This document shows, in pieces, positions 42,609-55,223 of a stretch of 64,000 bases of DNA. Made by a program: the position numbers and the translations under genes. The DNA is from Podospora pseudocomata (lineage: Eukaryota > Ascomycota > Sordariomycetes > Sordariales > Podosporaceae). Positions within the stretch are counted from its first letter, which is position 1, and each line of letters starts with the position of its first letter. The DNA lies in contig NC_085891.1 in assembly GCF_035222375.1 (NCBI RefSeq), positions 2,852,001 through 2,916,000 of the forward strand, written 5' to 3'. The notes under the pieces are model-generated. The model was not told the DNA's origin and searched no databases. It saw only the letters and a list, made by a program, of their open reading frames with translations.

Positions 42609-43349
42609 TTACTTTACACGTTTAGGTTGATAGTTGCTTATACCTCCACAGCGGCCTCTGTTTTGATCTTTTTGTTGTTTGGACTCTTCCTTCTCGGCCT
42701 TGGCCCTCTTCTTTCTCTCACGTCTGACTTCAACTTCGAGGGCTTTCATCTGCTCGCTGAGGGTTGCTAGTTTGGGGATGATATCCTCGACGGCGGTTTT
42801 GGCGTCTGCTTGGGCGAGGCGGAGGGGGAGGGGGGTTAGGATGCCGAACCAGTGGAGGGGGTTGGTGGAGTTCTTGTGTTTTGATGTTGGGGTTGGTTGC
42901 GAATCATCCCTTTTCGACTCTGCTTCGTCTCTGGCCTTGCCATCACCAGCTTCATCTTTGGGCGGTGGATGTGGTGACGATGGGTTGCTGTTGTTGGCAT
43001 GCTGTGTTGATCCTGGCCCGTCCTGAGTTTGGGGTTGCTCTTTGGTGTTGTCGTTGGGTTTTGGCTTCTCTGATGGTTTATCATTTGTGACTGGTGGTCT
43101 TACAAGGCTGAACTCGGGTGTGTCGGTTTCGGAAGAGATGGTGATGTCGAGATGGGAGGTGGATTGCATTCGCTCATCGTAGTAGTCTTGGCCGTAGTGT
43201 CTCACGCCGGGTTGGGCGGAAAAGTTGGCGCGGGCGAGGTGCTGGTAGAGGGATGACTGGAGGTTGTTGAGGGTGGTGCGGAGGGTGGTGTATTCGTTGA
43301 GGAGGAGGAGGTATTGTTGGAGGAGGGAGTCGATTTTGTCGGTAGACAT
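42609..43349 (-). CDS. VMA22: Vacuolar ATPase assembly protein Vma22 (CCDC115-like)
   Basis: Single exon, 246 residues from ATG 43349 (MSTDKIDSLLQQYLLLLNEY); an upstream in-frame ATG at 43457 would add 36 unconserved residues. The N-terminal helical hairpin includes TLNNLQSSLYQHLARANFSA, then QPGVRHYGQDYYDERMQST, matching the Vma22 start. Residues of about 100-170 are a disordered Pro/Ser/Glu linker. The C-terminal motif NPLHWFGILTPLPLRLAQAD and coiled coil LATLSEQMKALEVEVRRERK complete the family pattern. Vma22 works in the ER with Vma12 and Vma21 to assemble the V0 sector of the V-ATPase. Confidence 0.87.
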   Translation of the reverse strand: MSTDKIDSLLQQYLLLLNEYTTLRTTLNNLQSSLYQHLARANFSAQPGVRHYGQDYYDERMQSTSHLDITISSETDTPEFSLVRPPVTNDKPSEKPKPNDNTKEQPQTQDGPGSTQHANNSNPSSPHPPPKDEAGDGKARDEAESKRDDSQPTPTSKHKNSTNPLHWFGILTPLPLRLAQADAKTAVEDIIPKLATLSEQMKALEVEVRRERKKRAKAEKEESKQQKDQNRGRCGGISNYQPKRVK

Positions 43350-44679
43350 CTTGGTTGAAGTTATCGATGTGTGGTGTTGACGAGTGAGTAAGTGAGCTTG
43401 AAGTGAGCTGATGCGTTGTGAGATGTTGGAAAGACCAAACGCCCCACTTTCCACCATTTAATTGTTTATTCCGCGATAAGCACGGCTCCGTCTCAGCTTC
43501 ATCAACTTGGATAGTGCTTCCGAGGCAGCTGATGGCTGTTTGCTGTCTCATGTATAACAAGTAATTACACGCAGGACCTACTCCAACTGCAGGACCCTTG
43601 CCAAGGTGGACTGTGAATGCCTCTACTGCAGACCTTTTATGCAATGGAAGCAGTTGTACCACTGAAGACATGCATTCTTCAAGCTACGGAGGCCATAACC
43701 CTGGTGCCGCGGCCAGGCGTCCGCCGTGCAACTGGTCCCCCCTTCTTGAGTGAGCTGGCATCTGATGAGACTGCTGCCTCTCTGATAGGACAGGACTGCA
43801 CAAACACGCCTGTTCATAAAAATGATGTGCTTTTCTCTCCCACTTCTTCCACTTTCCCACTTCTCCCACTTCTCCCACTTCTCCCACTCTCGTGCTCCCA
43901 GTCCTATTTCCTCTCTTGCCATGAAAGAGGCAAGTGGATGCGAAGAGCTATCGCTGCCCTGGCTCTCAAGAGGCGTATCGAATTACAGCGAGGCGTAACT
44001 GTGCTAAGTTCTGATAGTAGGACTTTAGCGCGGGTGATAGTACTGCGCTAGTAATAATACGGTGTTCGGTTACCACTCCCCCACAGGCAGCGGACGACCT
44101 AAACAAGGAACTCGCCCACTGATCACTCCTATGCTCGTGCTTCCCTCACGGCCTGTAATCTTACGAGGTTGCTGGCCTGGCTGCATAACAAAACCACCAT
44201 CCCCCCCTTCGGTATCCGTAAATTCAATTGTCGTCTCTTCCCCCCCCCCCCAAGAAACCCAATTGCTCATCTTGCTCCACGCTGTGTCCCGCCTTCGTTC
44301 AGTCCAAGGTTGTCGTCTTTCTTTGTCCGTGCAGGAGTCAGTCACCCGTCGACAGCCGCATACCACACACCGACGAATTACTTTCAGACCTCACACACCT
44401 CGTCATCGCCCGCTGCTGCCCGCTGCCCACTGCCACCACCACACCCATTTGACCTTCCCGCTTTTCCCCCCCATCGCATCCCTTACCGACTCCACATCGG
44501 TCCCCTTCGCACCCTCGAATTGCATTTGCCGGGTCCATTCCCTTTGAGCTGTTCAGTCGCGCGATAAGGGGAGAGCTGCTGTTGGACGCAAGGCTTCTGA
44601 ACGAGAGGCGGTCGACGATAGAGCCCTGTGATCGAACAGCCCGGCAAGACAAACCGAGAGCCCTGTGCCATCCGTCAAA
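43350..44679. other. Divergent intergenic region, VMA22 / CDC42
   Basis: 1.3 kb. It holds a nine-base tandem repeat at about 43838-43890 (listed separately) and a CT-rich CDC42 leader from about 44400. No gene is supported. Confidence 0.6.
43838..43890 (+). repeat. Nine-base minisatellite TTCTCCCAC
   Basis: Three exact tandem copies of TTCTCCCAC lie at 43861-43887. Degenerate copies flank them on both sides (CTCTCCCAC, TTCTTCCAC and TTTCCCAC before, and a partial TCTCG after). Confidence 0.8.
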
Positions 44680-45742
<1,063 letters not shown>

Positions 45743-47069
45743 GTCACGAGTTTGGATATATCTTGTTGTCTAGTCAAAATACCACCCAGGGTGGAAAGCA
45801 GCGTCAAAGTTGGAAGAGCGAATCTGGACATTGATTTAACCCAGCCCTGTCTTCAGCAAACCAAATAGACCTCTGGCAGGTTGGGTGATTTCTAGAGATC
45901 AATGCACCATAAAGCGGCAACGCTACAGGCCTGGGATTTAGCATCATCATTATCGTCATCACACACACGCACACCCCCCGATACCTACGCACCACTATTC
46001 TCATCCCCCTCCCTACCTTGAACGGCAGCCTCGATCTTCAACGACGAACTATGCGCCAACCGCCGTCCTCAGCTGCTTGGGTCCGGGACAGGCATGGGTA
46101 ATTTCTGGTATGGGAGATGCCTTCTCCGAAGCTGGGAACGAAATGGTCAGGCTGGAACAGAGTTTCATTTTCTTCTACGGAATTTCCTCCCCATCTTCCA
46201 AACCCAGTCGAACAACTTCTTGGTATCTCTTCCACGGCCTGTTTAGCACATTTCTTCCTTCTTGATTCTATCCCCCTTCCCCTCCCCTTGTTGCTGCGCG
46301 GGTGGGCCACCGTGTAAGGTACCTGCTCCGAGAATACAGGAAGCTTTCGATAGGACAGTTTGGTGATTGGAGTGCAATTGAATCAAAGCTTACCATTTTT
46401 TTGTTTTGTTTACTTGTGCTGATTTTTTGATAACTCGGGGTATTGGAGAGCTACACTTGATTCTGACTGATTGATATCCGGGTCATGTATGTGTAACAGG
46501 TCTGAGCAAAACTCCGCTGGTTTGTCTGCAAATCGGACGAGGGGTCTGATTGGGTTCTGAGATGAACACGGGGAGAGAATCACCCGAACTCGACAAACCA
46601 GGGAGAAATATCCTTTGAGTGCAGCTGCCAAAGAGTCGTAGTGTAGGACCGAGGTTGGTCTTATCTACAAAGAGGGCTTGGTATTTACTTCAAGGTTCAC
46701 CGCCCTGACTCAATCCAGGAGGTGTCTTGTCTGTTTCTCACCCCTGGGGGCGAAGTTGATAAGGAAACGTGTTACAGGTGAATCATGTGAAACTTGATCT
46801 TATCTTTTACAGGTTGTGGCTTTTGAGGGTTGCTTTGATAACAGATAGCTCTACCGACCACGGAAGGTGCGCGCCGTTGAGTCATTGGCCTTTTTTTTCC
46901 CCTTGTGTGAGGGGTCTGGTCCCCTTCAATCGACAAGTGGTGCCCCGCCATACGCTTTTCTTCACCCCCACCATCTCTCTTTCTCCCTCTTCTTTTCTTT
47001 TCCCCCAACCACAAAAAGACACACACGGACATTACATACCTATCGCGACCAGCAGCAGCCGCCGCAATC
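45743..47069. other. Intergenic, CDC42 to DED81
   Basis: 1.3 kb with the CDC42 3' UTR and the DED81 promoter. The last 100 bp are CT-rich. Nothing else is visible. Confidence 0.6.
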
Positions 47070-48867
47070 ATGGCCGCGACCCAAGATCTCGCTGACCGCA
47101 CCGCTGCCCAAAAGGTGTACATCGACCCCGCCTCGGGCAAAGACGACGCCTCGGCCGACGGCACCGAGGCCAAGCCCTTCCAGTCGCTGTATCACGCCCT
47201 CATCACCCACCTCGAGACCACCCCCGCGCCCACGTACCTGACGCTCGTCAAGAAGGAGGACGCTGCCACCTCGTGGGAGGAACCCGCCAAGTCTGCGCTC
47301 AAAAAGGCCGTCGGCCGCGTGGACGCGTACAAGAAGAAGCTGGCCAAGGAGAAGGACGCCGCGAGGAAGGAGGAGGAGGAGCGGCTGCAGAGGTTGAAGA
47401 ACCTGGAGGACAGCAAGAAGATCGTCCTCAAGCAGGACGAGTCGCTCCCCAAGGCGGAGAGGATCAAACTGAGCCAGAAGGACGAGGGGCTGATTGGGAA
47501 GAGGGTCAAGGTGTTTGGGCGGATTCACAGGATTAGGGTGCAGAAGGCGGCGACGTTTCTGGAGATCAAGGACGGGTATGGGAAGCTGCAGTGTATCCTT
47601 CCTGCTGGGGATCTGACCAGGAACCATGATGCGCTGTTGTTTGCGCAGGAGACTGCGCTGGCGGTGTATGGGCTGTTGAAGAGGGTTCCCGAGGGGGCTG
47701 AGGCGCCGGATGGGAGGGAGCTGCACGTGGATTATTTTGAGGTGGTGGGTGGTGCGCCGAGTGATTTGGAGGCGTTTAGCAACAAGGTTAGCAAGGATCA
47801 GGACCCGTGGGAAGCGAGCATGTTGGACAACAGGCATTTGGTGCTGAGGGGGGACAATGCGAGCGCGGTGATGAAGTTGAGGGAGGCGATTGAGCTGGCG
47901 TTTGTGGATAGTTATAGGGAGATGGAGTTCACCAAGGTGTCGCCTCCTGCCATGGTCCAGACTCAGGTTGAGGGTGGTTCTACTCTTTTCGGGTTTCCCT
48001 ACTATGGCGAGGAGGCTTACCTTACCCAGTCTTCTCAGCTGTACCTCGAGACTGTGATCCAGTCGCTCGGCAACGTCTACTGTATCGAGAAGTCTTTCAG
48101 AGCCGAGAAGTCGCTCACCCGCCGCCATCTATCCGAGTACACGCACGTCGAGGCCGAGATGGACTTTATCGAATTTGACGACCTGCTCGAGCACATTGAG
48201 GAGCTGATTTGCCGCGTCGTCGACAAGGTGCTTGCCAACCCCACCTCTGCGGCCTACCTCAAGCTTCTCAACCCCGGCTTCCAGAAGCCGAGCAGGCCAT
48301 TTATGCGGATGAGGTACGCCGACGCGATCGACTGGCTCAACGCGCAGGAGGAGCCGATTCTCAACGAGGAGGGCAAGCCCCACGTGTTTGGTGATGACAT
48401 TGCCGAGGCTGCGGAGAGAAAGATGACGGACATTATCAACCGGCCCATCTTCTTGACGCATTTCCCTGTCGAGATCAAGGCGTTTTACATGCAGAAGGAC
48501 CCCAAAGACTTGAGGGTGACGGAGTCGGTGGATGTGCTGATGCCGGGGGTGGGTGAGATTGTGGGCGGGTCGATGAGGATGTTTGATTATGAGGAGTTGA
48601 TTGAGGCGTATAAGAAGAATGATATTGGGCATGAGCCTTACTACTGGTATGTGTTCTTAGGCCGGGGGGTGGGGGAGGGTTAGAGGATGATGATGATGCT
48701 AATATGATGATGGTTATTATAGGTACACGGAGCAGAGAAAGTACGGCACCAGCCCGCACGGTGGGTATGGGTTGGGGTTGGAGCGGTTTATTGCTTGGAT
48801 TGCCAACCAGCATACTGTGAGGACGTGCAGTTTGTATCCTAGATTTATGGGGCGTGCGAAGCCTTAG
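47070..48867 (+). CDS. DED81: Cytosolic asparaginyl-tRNA synthetase
   Basis: Exons 47070-48646 and 48723-48867 (76 nt intron) give 573 residues. Residues 1-130 are the eukaryote-specific N-terminal extension with a Lys/Glu-rich helix ([20 protein letters not shown]). The OB-fold anticodon-binding domain follows ([20 protein letters not shown]). The class II catalytic core has [40 protein letters not shown], motif 2 around [20 protein letters not shown] with [11 protein letters not shown], and motif 3 [14 protein letters not shown] in exon 2, ending [10 protein letters not shown]. It charges tRNA-Asn in the cytosol. The end LYPRFMGRA separates AsnRS from AspRS. There is no mitochondrial presequence at this start. 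Confidence 0.95.
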
Positions 48868-51800
48868 AGAAAAGGTGAACTGGGATGGGGTTCTTTTAGA
48901 GAGGAGGGGGAAAAAGAAGGCTTGGAGTTTGGGGGATGAGGTTAGGCTTTAGGTTTACATTTTAGTCTTTCTCTCATAGATGAAAAGATGGATTTAGATG
49001 TTATGGGTTTGAGTGGTGATGTGTGTGTCATGCTGTTTGGATTCCATCCGGCAGCGAGGGAGCTATCAACGCCAAGATGCAAGAGAACTCGGACTATGTG
49101 AAGTTGAAGGAGATGAATAGCGTTGTTGTTTGTTTTATGCCATGAGTGTGGCTGCGGTGCAGTCGGGGGTTGGATGATGAGGTCAAAGTCGTGGTTGAAG
49201 ATTAGCCCAACCCTAACCCTGATCTTGAAGTTGTGCAAAATGGATGATGAGATGCCTTTTTTTTATAATTTTTTTTATAATTTAATTTCTTTTTTTTAAA
49301 AAAAACTCTCATTTGTTGGATTCGTATTTGTTTTGTTTCGAGCCTAATGGATTACATATATATAAGCATGTTGCCTACGTTGAAGGAATCAGGCGAAGGT
49401 ACTCGGCCGAGTCAAATTGGCCACAGTTGGGGAGAACCACATCTTCGGGTTTTTGGGGGGGAAATCCTTTGGGGGAAAGACGGCGCAGTTCTTTTGTTCC
49501 TTTTCCGGGTTCTCGGGTTTGACTCTGTATGATACAGATGTGAGGATTTGTTTGGGTTAACTGATCAACAACAGGCAGGCAGGCAGGTAGGCGGTCGGGC
49601 GGGTAGATCTGGACTGGACCCTTGAATATCTGTCTTTCCAGGATGTACGGGGAGAATATCTGAAACGGGTGGTTTCGGGGGAGAGGACCCTGGGGGCTTG
49701 TGGGTTATGATTCTAGAAAGGGTGGGATATCATGCGAATATCCATGCATACGGGACAGAGTGAAAGAGTGTTTCCTTCAGACTTGAGTCTTGGGTAAACA
49801 CGGAATGCGTAGCCGTTGATAAGCCTTGTTGGGGGCCAATGTGCGTGTGGTCAAGTGATTCGGGCGTCCATCCATCCATCTATTCAGGGGTAGTATCAAA
49901 TTCGGCGGTCTGGATAAGGCGGCCACCACCGCGGTACCTGCATCAGCCATTGGCGATTCCTGACCATCCAAATGCGAGCATTATTTTTCTCGACTTCTAA
50001 CAGAATTTCTATGTCGGATGTGTATGTACTGACCTGTGCAGCCTGCAGGCGCCTACATACCTAGTGAAGCAAAATGTTGAATGGTGCCACGAAGACATTT
50101 TGGTCTTTTTTTTTCTTTTTTTTTCTTCTTCCCACCGAAGCTTTCTTTCAACGGTGGGTGGTTTGGTTTGGTTTGGTTTTGGTTTAGGTTGCATAACACA
50201 CACAGTGTGGAGAGAGAGAGGTGAGAATGCTTGGGGCGTTATTTCCCCTGGTTTCACCACACCACTACCTTACCCCAGGTAACGGTCTTTGTTCTCTTGG
50301 TGCTATGGAGAACTATTTTGGGGTGTGTGGTTGGGGAAAGTTAAAAGTTTCGATTCATTGAAGTGTGGGATCTAAACTCAATTGTAAAAAGATGCTAATT
50401 CGTGGCAGGGCGACGTAATTCATGGGGGAACGGGGGAAAAACGGTGCCCGGACTCCCGGAAATTGATATTGGGAAGGATTTCGAGAGGGTAAGGTGAGTA
50501 AAAAAGAACAGAACAATTGCTGAGATGTGAGAGAGAGACAATGTCAGCAAAGCCAAGATAATGGCTGGGCCCAATCGGGAGAATTGAATGGTAAAATGTG
50601 ACAAAGATTGGGATGGCTTGGTTCGGAGGCAATGATGATGAGGCGGGTGGTGGTGGTGGTCCGGGTGGGACGGGCGGTCGGGAGGTCGGGAGAGAGCGCG
50701 GAACGGGCAGACTGTGGCCACGGACACTGCTTGCGTTGCTTGCTGGTGATTTCTTTCTTGTTGTTCAGACATTGTCCGTGAAGAGAGGATTGTGATTGTC
50801 TGTCTGTCTCGTGAGGTCTGAACTCTGAAGCGAAAGCCTCGTGCTGTCAAGTCTCGGATTACGGTACCTGGACACGGTGAGAGCAAGAGACAAGAGACAA
50901 GACAAAAGAGAGGGGCAATCGATGTCGTCTTGGTCGTCGTCTTCAGATGGACTCGACGGGAAGAGGCATGATGACATGTCCTTCAACGGTAGGGACAATG
51001 CAGAAGAAATGCGTGGTCTTGTGCTGGGCCGACCCCATTCCCCTACCTTAAAGCGACGCTGGTTGCAATGCTGAGCGGCAGGGGGGGACTCCCTGAGGGT
51101 ACTTTTAGGCCAAGTATCTCATGCATACTAGTGACTAGCCACAGTGACTTTGGACAAAGGTACGGCGCTAAGTGGCCAGGCAATTAAAGCTCCATCCACT
51201 TCACCTTCTTGTCCTTGCCAATCTTTCACCTCTCCCCTTTTTTCGCTCCGTCCTGAGCGTCCTCTCTCTTTTATTGTCGCTGGCACCTCTCGCTTCTTCA
51301 TTTTTGTTGCCGCCTTTCCTCCGCCTTCTAACCTAACCAACCTGCCTTTTCTTTCCCTTCGGCATCATTCTTTTTACTATATCCTAGGTAATAATTCTTT
51401 GGAGCCGCCCACGCAACCCCTTGACTTGACCCCTAGTCGACGACCATCTCAACCCACCCTTCGTCGACACCCGTCTTCAGAGAACTCTCGCTCTCTCGGA
51501 CTGGACCTAAAGCCCTCGCTCGTCGAATCGATTATACGATAACAACTTTAATACGAAGCATTCTTCTTTGTTCGAAATCGCCAACAGCCCGCACGAAGAC
51601 GTTCCTGAGTCCTTTCGGTCGGCCAGCCACACGTCGGACCCCTCGGTCAATTGGGTCGTCGTCTTTCATTGATAGCCAGCATTTTCTTTCACACGAATCT
51701 GCCACGCTTATCCCGCTTTTTTAGCCCGTCTTTGCCCTCTGAAAAAGACAAAACACACTTGGTGAACAGGGGGTGATTCGCTTCACCGCATCTTCCGGGG

Positions 51801-51922
51801 CCATACATTCCAGCACGCGTCTGTTTCTTCCCGTGCCTCTCACCAGGCACGTCTAATCCTTCAAAACGGCGGTTCTATCTCACGTCACCAGGGACAGTCT
51901 TGTCCCCCCGCATCTTCTCGGG
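48868..51922. other. Long gene-free region upstream of the RRM gene
   Basis: 3 kb. It contains a telobox-like AACCCTAACCCT at 49209-49220, an AT-rich block at about 49257-49308, a CAGG-type repeat near 49571-49590 and a GGTTT repeat near 50156-50185. The last 700 bp are CT-rich leader with several short frames, the longest 132 codons at 51144-51542. These could be upstream ORFs in a long 5' UTR, but I cannot support any. Confidence 0.55.
49209..49220 (+). promoter_or_regulatory. Telobox-like motif
   Basis: AACCCTAACCCT, two units of the fungal telomere repeat (TTAGGG on the other strand), followed by GAT. An identical 15-mer occurs at 54995-55009. Confidence 0.5.
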
Positions 51923-54361
51923 ATGCAGGATATCTCTGCCCCCCAGACGGGGTCTAGCAGCCACCGTTTCGGCCACGCCTCCAAGCCCTCCAACAGCGAT
52001 ACCGGCTTTTCCCACGGTGCCTTTGCCTCCAACATCTCTGGCTTTGCTGACAGGCATCCGAGACGCGGAAACATTCCGACCATCAACACCCAGCCTGTCT
52101 CTCACCAGCAGCAGCAGCAACAGCAACAACAGCAGCAGCAATATAACCAACAGCAGCAGCAGCAGCAGCAGCAGAACCATCACAATGGCGAGCTGACTTC
52201 TCCTGGCACTGGTTTCGAGTTTGCCTCGCTGCTGCCGTCCCAGCTTCTCCTCAGCCCCTTCCAGCCCGGCACTCCTGCCGCATTTGCGAGCCCTCATTTC
52301 CAGAATGTGAGCAGCTTCCAGCAGCTTCAGCAGCAAAACCTTCAGCAGCAGAATGGCGCGTCGAGCCCGATCCAGCAGAGCATTTCTTCCCAGATGTACG
52401 GCGGAATCGTCTCTCCTTCGGCTTATGGCGCCCCCCAGTTCTATTCGCCCCAGTCGCCCACGGCGTCTTTTAACAATATGGCTGGCCTGCAGATGCCCGT
52501 TCAGCCTGCTTCTCCCATGCCGATGACACCAGGTCTTGTGACTGGTACCAGTAGAACTGTGTACCTGGGCAACATTCCCCCTGACACTTCGGCCGAGGAG
52601 ATTTTGGGCCACGTTCGCAGCGGTCAGATCGAGTCGGTCCGTCTTCTTCCCGATAAGAACTGCGCCTTCATCTCGTTCCTGGACCCTGCCTCGGCCACTC
52701 ACTTCCACTCTGATGCCATCTTGAAAAAGCTCTGCATCAAAGGACAGGATATCAAGATTGGCTGGGGCAAGCCCTCGCAGGTGCCCACCTCGGTTCACCT
52801 GGCTGTTCAGCAGTCTGGTGCTTCCAGAAATGTGTACCTCGGCAACCTGCCCGAGGACATTTCTGAGGAGGAACTTCGTGAGGATCTCGGCAAGTTTGGT
52901 GCCATTGATACCATCAAGATTGTGCGCGAGAAGAACATTGCCTTTGTGCACTTCTTGTCCATTGCCAATGCCATCAAGGCCGTCTCTCAGCTTCCCCAGG
53001 AGGCCAAGTGGCAGGCGCCCCGCAGGGTGTACTATGGCAAGGACCGGTGCGCCTATGTGTCCAAGACTCAGCAGCAGAATGCCGCCCAGTACCTTGGAAT
53101 CGCCCCTGGCTATGCCCACATGTTGACGGGTGCCGACCGTGACTTGATTTCCAGCGCCCTGGCTCAGCAGTCGGTCGCTGCCGCTGCCGTAGCCACGACG
53201 GCCGGTGGCATCACCAACCTGGGCAACCGGACCATTTACCTCGGCAACATTCATCCCGAGACCACCATCGAGGAGATTTGCAATGTTGTTCGCGGCGGTC
53301 TTTTGCACCACATCCGGTACATTCCCGACAAGCACATCTGCTTTGTGACCTTTATTGATCCCACAGCTGCTGCGTCTTTCTATGCCCTCAGCAACCTGCA
53401 GGGTCTGATGATTCACAACCGCAGACTCAAGATTGGCTGGGGCAAGCACTCTGGTGCTCTCCCTCCCGCCATTGCCCTGGCTGTCAGCGGTGGTGCTTCG
53501 CGCAACGTGTACATTGGTAACCTCGACGAGACCTGGACCGAAGACAGACTGAGACAGGATTTCTCCGAGTACGGTGAAATTGAGCTGGTCAACACGCTGC
53601 GTGAGAAGAGCTGCGCGTTTGTCAACTTCACCAACATTGCCAACGCCATCAAGGCTATCGAAGCTGTCCGTGGAAAGGAGGAGTACAGGAAGTTCAAGGT
53701 CAACTTTGGCAAGGATCGTTGCGGCAACCCGCCCCGCCAGCTCCAGCAGCAGGCTCAGCAGTCCCCTCGTGGCGAGCAGGTGCCTTCCCCTTCGGCCAAC
53801 GGGTCTAGCCAGAGCGGCCACTCGCCCACCGGCAACGGTCACAACCAGCAGAACGGCCAGGCTGCTGCCGCCTTGTTCAACCAGAACAGCAACCCCTTGA
53901 CCATGTATCTCACTCATGTGTCTCACCAGGCCCAGCAGCAACAACAGCACCAGCACCACCAGCTGGCCGCTCAACAGGCTGCTCTGTTCGGCACTGCTCA
54001 GTCTTCGCCCAACGAGCCCGGCATCTCCCTCGAGGTCCCCCAGGGTCATGGAGGCATGGGCCACCAGCAGTCGGCCAGCATTTCCAACGGCTACGCCACC
54101 AGCTCTGGCGCGACCACCATCGGCGGTCTTCTCGCTCCCGTCAACACCAGGGGCTCTCACAACCGGGCCGTCAGCTTGCCAGTATTAGCCCCCGGCTTCG
54201 AGAACGGCGTTGGAAACGGCAACATGGGCGGTGGAAACGATGATGGCCAGCGCCGTGGACACCAGTACCAGGCCAGCTACGGTGGCATGGGATCCGGTTT
54301 CGGGTTGGCCATTCAGGGAAACATGAATGGATGGACTGTTGAGGAGGAGGTTGTCAACTAA
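51923..54361 (+). CDS. nrd1: Four-RRM RNA-binding protein, Nrd1/Msa2-like
   Basis: Single exon, 812 residues. Residues 1-210 are low complexity with two poly-Gln blocks. Four RRMs follow at about 212-285 (RTVYLGNIPPDTSAEEILGH), 303-375 (RNVYLGNLPEDISEEELRED), 436-508 (RTIYLGNIHPETTIEEICNV) and 527-600 (RNVYIGNLDETWTEDRLRQD). RRM1 and RRM3 are followed by IKIGWGKPSQ and LKIGWGKHSG, and RRM2 and RRM4 by YYGKDRC and NFGKDRC, so the protein looks like a duplicated pair. The tail is Gln/Gly/Ser-rich. The layout and the GKDRC motif match S. pombe Nrd1/Msa2, a cytoplasmic regulator of differentiation mRNAs and stress-related RNA granules. The exact targets here are unknown. The start at 51923 is the first in-frame ATG, and a spliced upstream exon cannot be excluded. 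Confidence 0.88.
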   Translation: MQDISAPQTGSSSHRFGHASKPSNSDTGFSHGAFASNISGFADRHPRRGNIPTINTQPVSHQQQQQQQQQQQQYNQQQQQQQQQNHHNGELTSPGTGFEFASLLPSQLLLSPFQPGTPAAFASPHFQNVSSFQQLQQQNLQQQNGASSPIQQSISSQMYGGIVSPSAYGAPQFYSPQSPTASFNNMAGLQMPVQPASPMPMTPGLVTGTSRTVYLGNIPPDTSAEEILGHVRSGQIESVRLLPDKNCAFISFLDPASATHFHSDAILKKLCIKGQDIKIGWGKPSQVPTSVHLAVQQSGASRNVYLGNLPEDISEEELREDLGKFGAIDTIKIVREKNIAFVHFLSIANAIKAVSQLPQEAKWQAPRRVYYGKDRCAYVSKTQQQNAAQYLGIAPGYAHMLTGADRDLISSALAQQSVAAAAVATTAGGITNLGNRTIYLGNIHPETTIEEICNVVRGGLLHHIRYIPDKHICFVTFIDPTAAASFYALSNLQGLMIHNRRLKIGWGKHSGALPPAIALAVSGGASRNVYIGNLDETWTEDRLRQDFSEYGEIELVNTLREKSCAFVNFTNIANAIKAIEAVRGKEEYRKFKVNFGKDRCGNPPRQLQQQAQQSPRGEQVPSPSANGSSQSGHSPTGNGHNQQNGQAAAALFNQNSNPLTMYLTHVSHQAQQQQQHQHHQLAAQQAALFGTAQSSPNEPGISLEVPQGHGGMGHQQSASISNGYATSSGATTIGGLLAPVNTRGSHNRAVSLPVLAPGFENGVGNGNMGGGNDDGQRRGHQYQASYGGMGSGFGLAIQGNMNGWTVEEEVVN
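52106..52174 (+). repeat. CAG/CAA trinucleotide repeat encoding poly-Gln
   Basis: Two in-frame CAG/CAA runs are split by codons for YNQ and encode 12 and about 9 glutamines in the Nrd1-like protein. The first run is interrupted by CAA, the second is pure CAG, so the second is the more likely to vary in length. Confidence 0.85.
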
Positions 54362-55223
54362 GGGAAGACCGAGACAGAGAGAGAGAGAGAGAGAGCATGG
54401 ACAAAAGGGGGTGGGAATCGGGATCCAAAGTTTTTATTATTTTTTATACTTGAGGGTATTTGTTTGTAATCTTGCTCTTTTTTTTTAATTGGGTGATAGC
54501 TCTTGTTTCACTTTCGTTTTTTCTTGTTTATCTACCCATGTGTTGTTGTTGCTCCTTTTGCAAAACCCTTCGCTCCTTGTAATAAGCCCATTCTTTTTTT
54601 TCTTTTTCGATTGTATCTTTTTTTGTTTTTTTTTGGCATTTCTCTTAACTTTCAAATCCCGAAAATGAAAAGTCCAGGTGGGAGGAGGGTGAAGAGGGGG
54701 AATGATATATGCACTATTTTTGGGAGGGAGAGATGGATGGCATGGTAGCAAGGCATTTGGCAACAGCGGTAGTTTTGGATTTGGTATACGGGGAGGGTAG
54801 GGTGGTGGTGACATGGTTGGAGTTGGGAGTGAGGGGGTGATAGGTTAGGGAGTGAATTGAAGGGTATGAATTACTTGTGTGTGTGTGTGTGTTCTTGTGA
54901 TGATGTGTGATGTGTGGTATGTGAGGAATGTGCACGGTATGAGAAAGGGGGTTGTTTTGTTTGATGGGTGGTGATGTGAGGGGATGGAAAGGGTAACCCT
55001 AACCCTGATTTGAGAAGGTAAGACGCGACTGAGACGCGTCGTCGGATTTTGTTCAACGTCATATTTGTCAAGGTCGATTTTGGGGGAGGGGGGGCACTTT
55101 TTGGTCATTCACACTTTTTGTTCGCTCACACTTTTTGTTCGCTTTTCTGCCGTTGCGCGTGTTTTAGGTCACTTTTCAGAGGAGAAGTTTATGTCCTGAT
55201 CAAAAGAGAAAGTTTCGCACATT
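54362..55223. other. Intergenic, RRM gene to MTW1
   Basis: 862 bp with a GA repeat (about 54378-54395), T-rich 3' UTR, a GT repeat (about 54876-54891) and a telobox-like motif at 54994-55006. No gene is seen. Confidence 0.6.
54994..55006 (+). promoter_or_regulatory. Telobox-like motif, second copy
   Basis: TAACCCTAACCCT followed by GAT, 217 bp upstream of the MTW1 start. The shared 15-mer with 49209 is AACCCTAACCCTGAT. Confidence 0.5.

Noticed and set aside
47040-48128. 362-codon antisense frame over asparaginyl-tRNA synthetase
   Set aside because: Arg/Leu/His-rich shadow with no domain.
51875-54160. 761-codon open frame antisense to the Nrd1-like gene
   Set aside because: Shadow of a long C-ending coding sequence; its poly-Leu run is the reverse of the CAG repeat.
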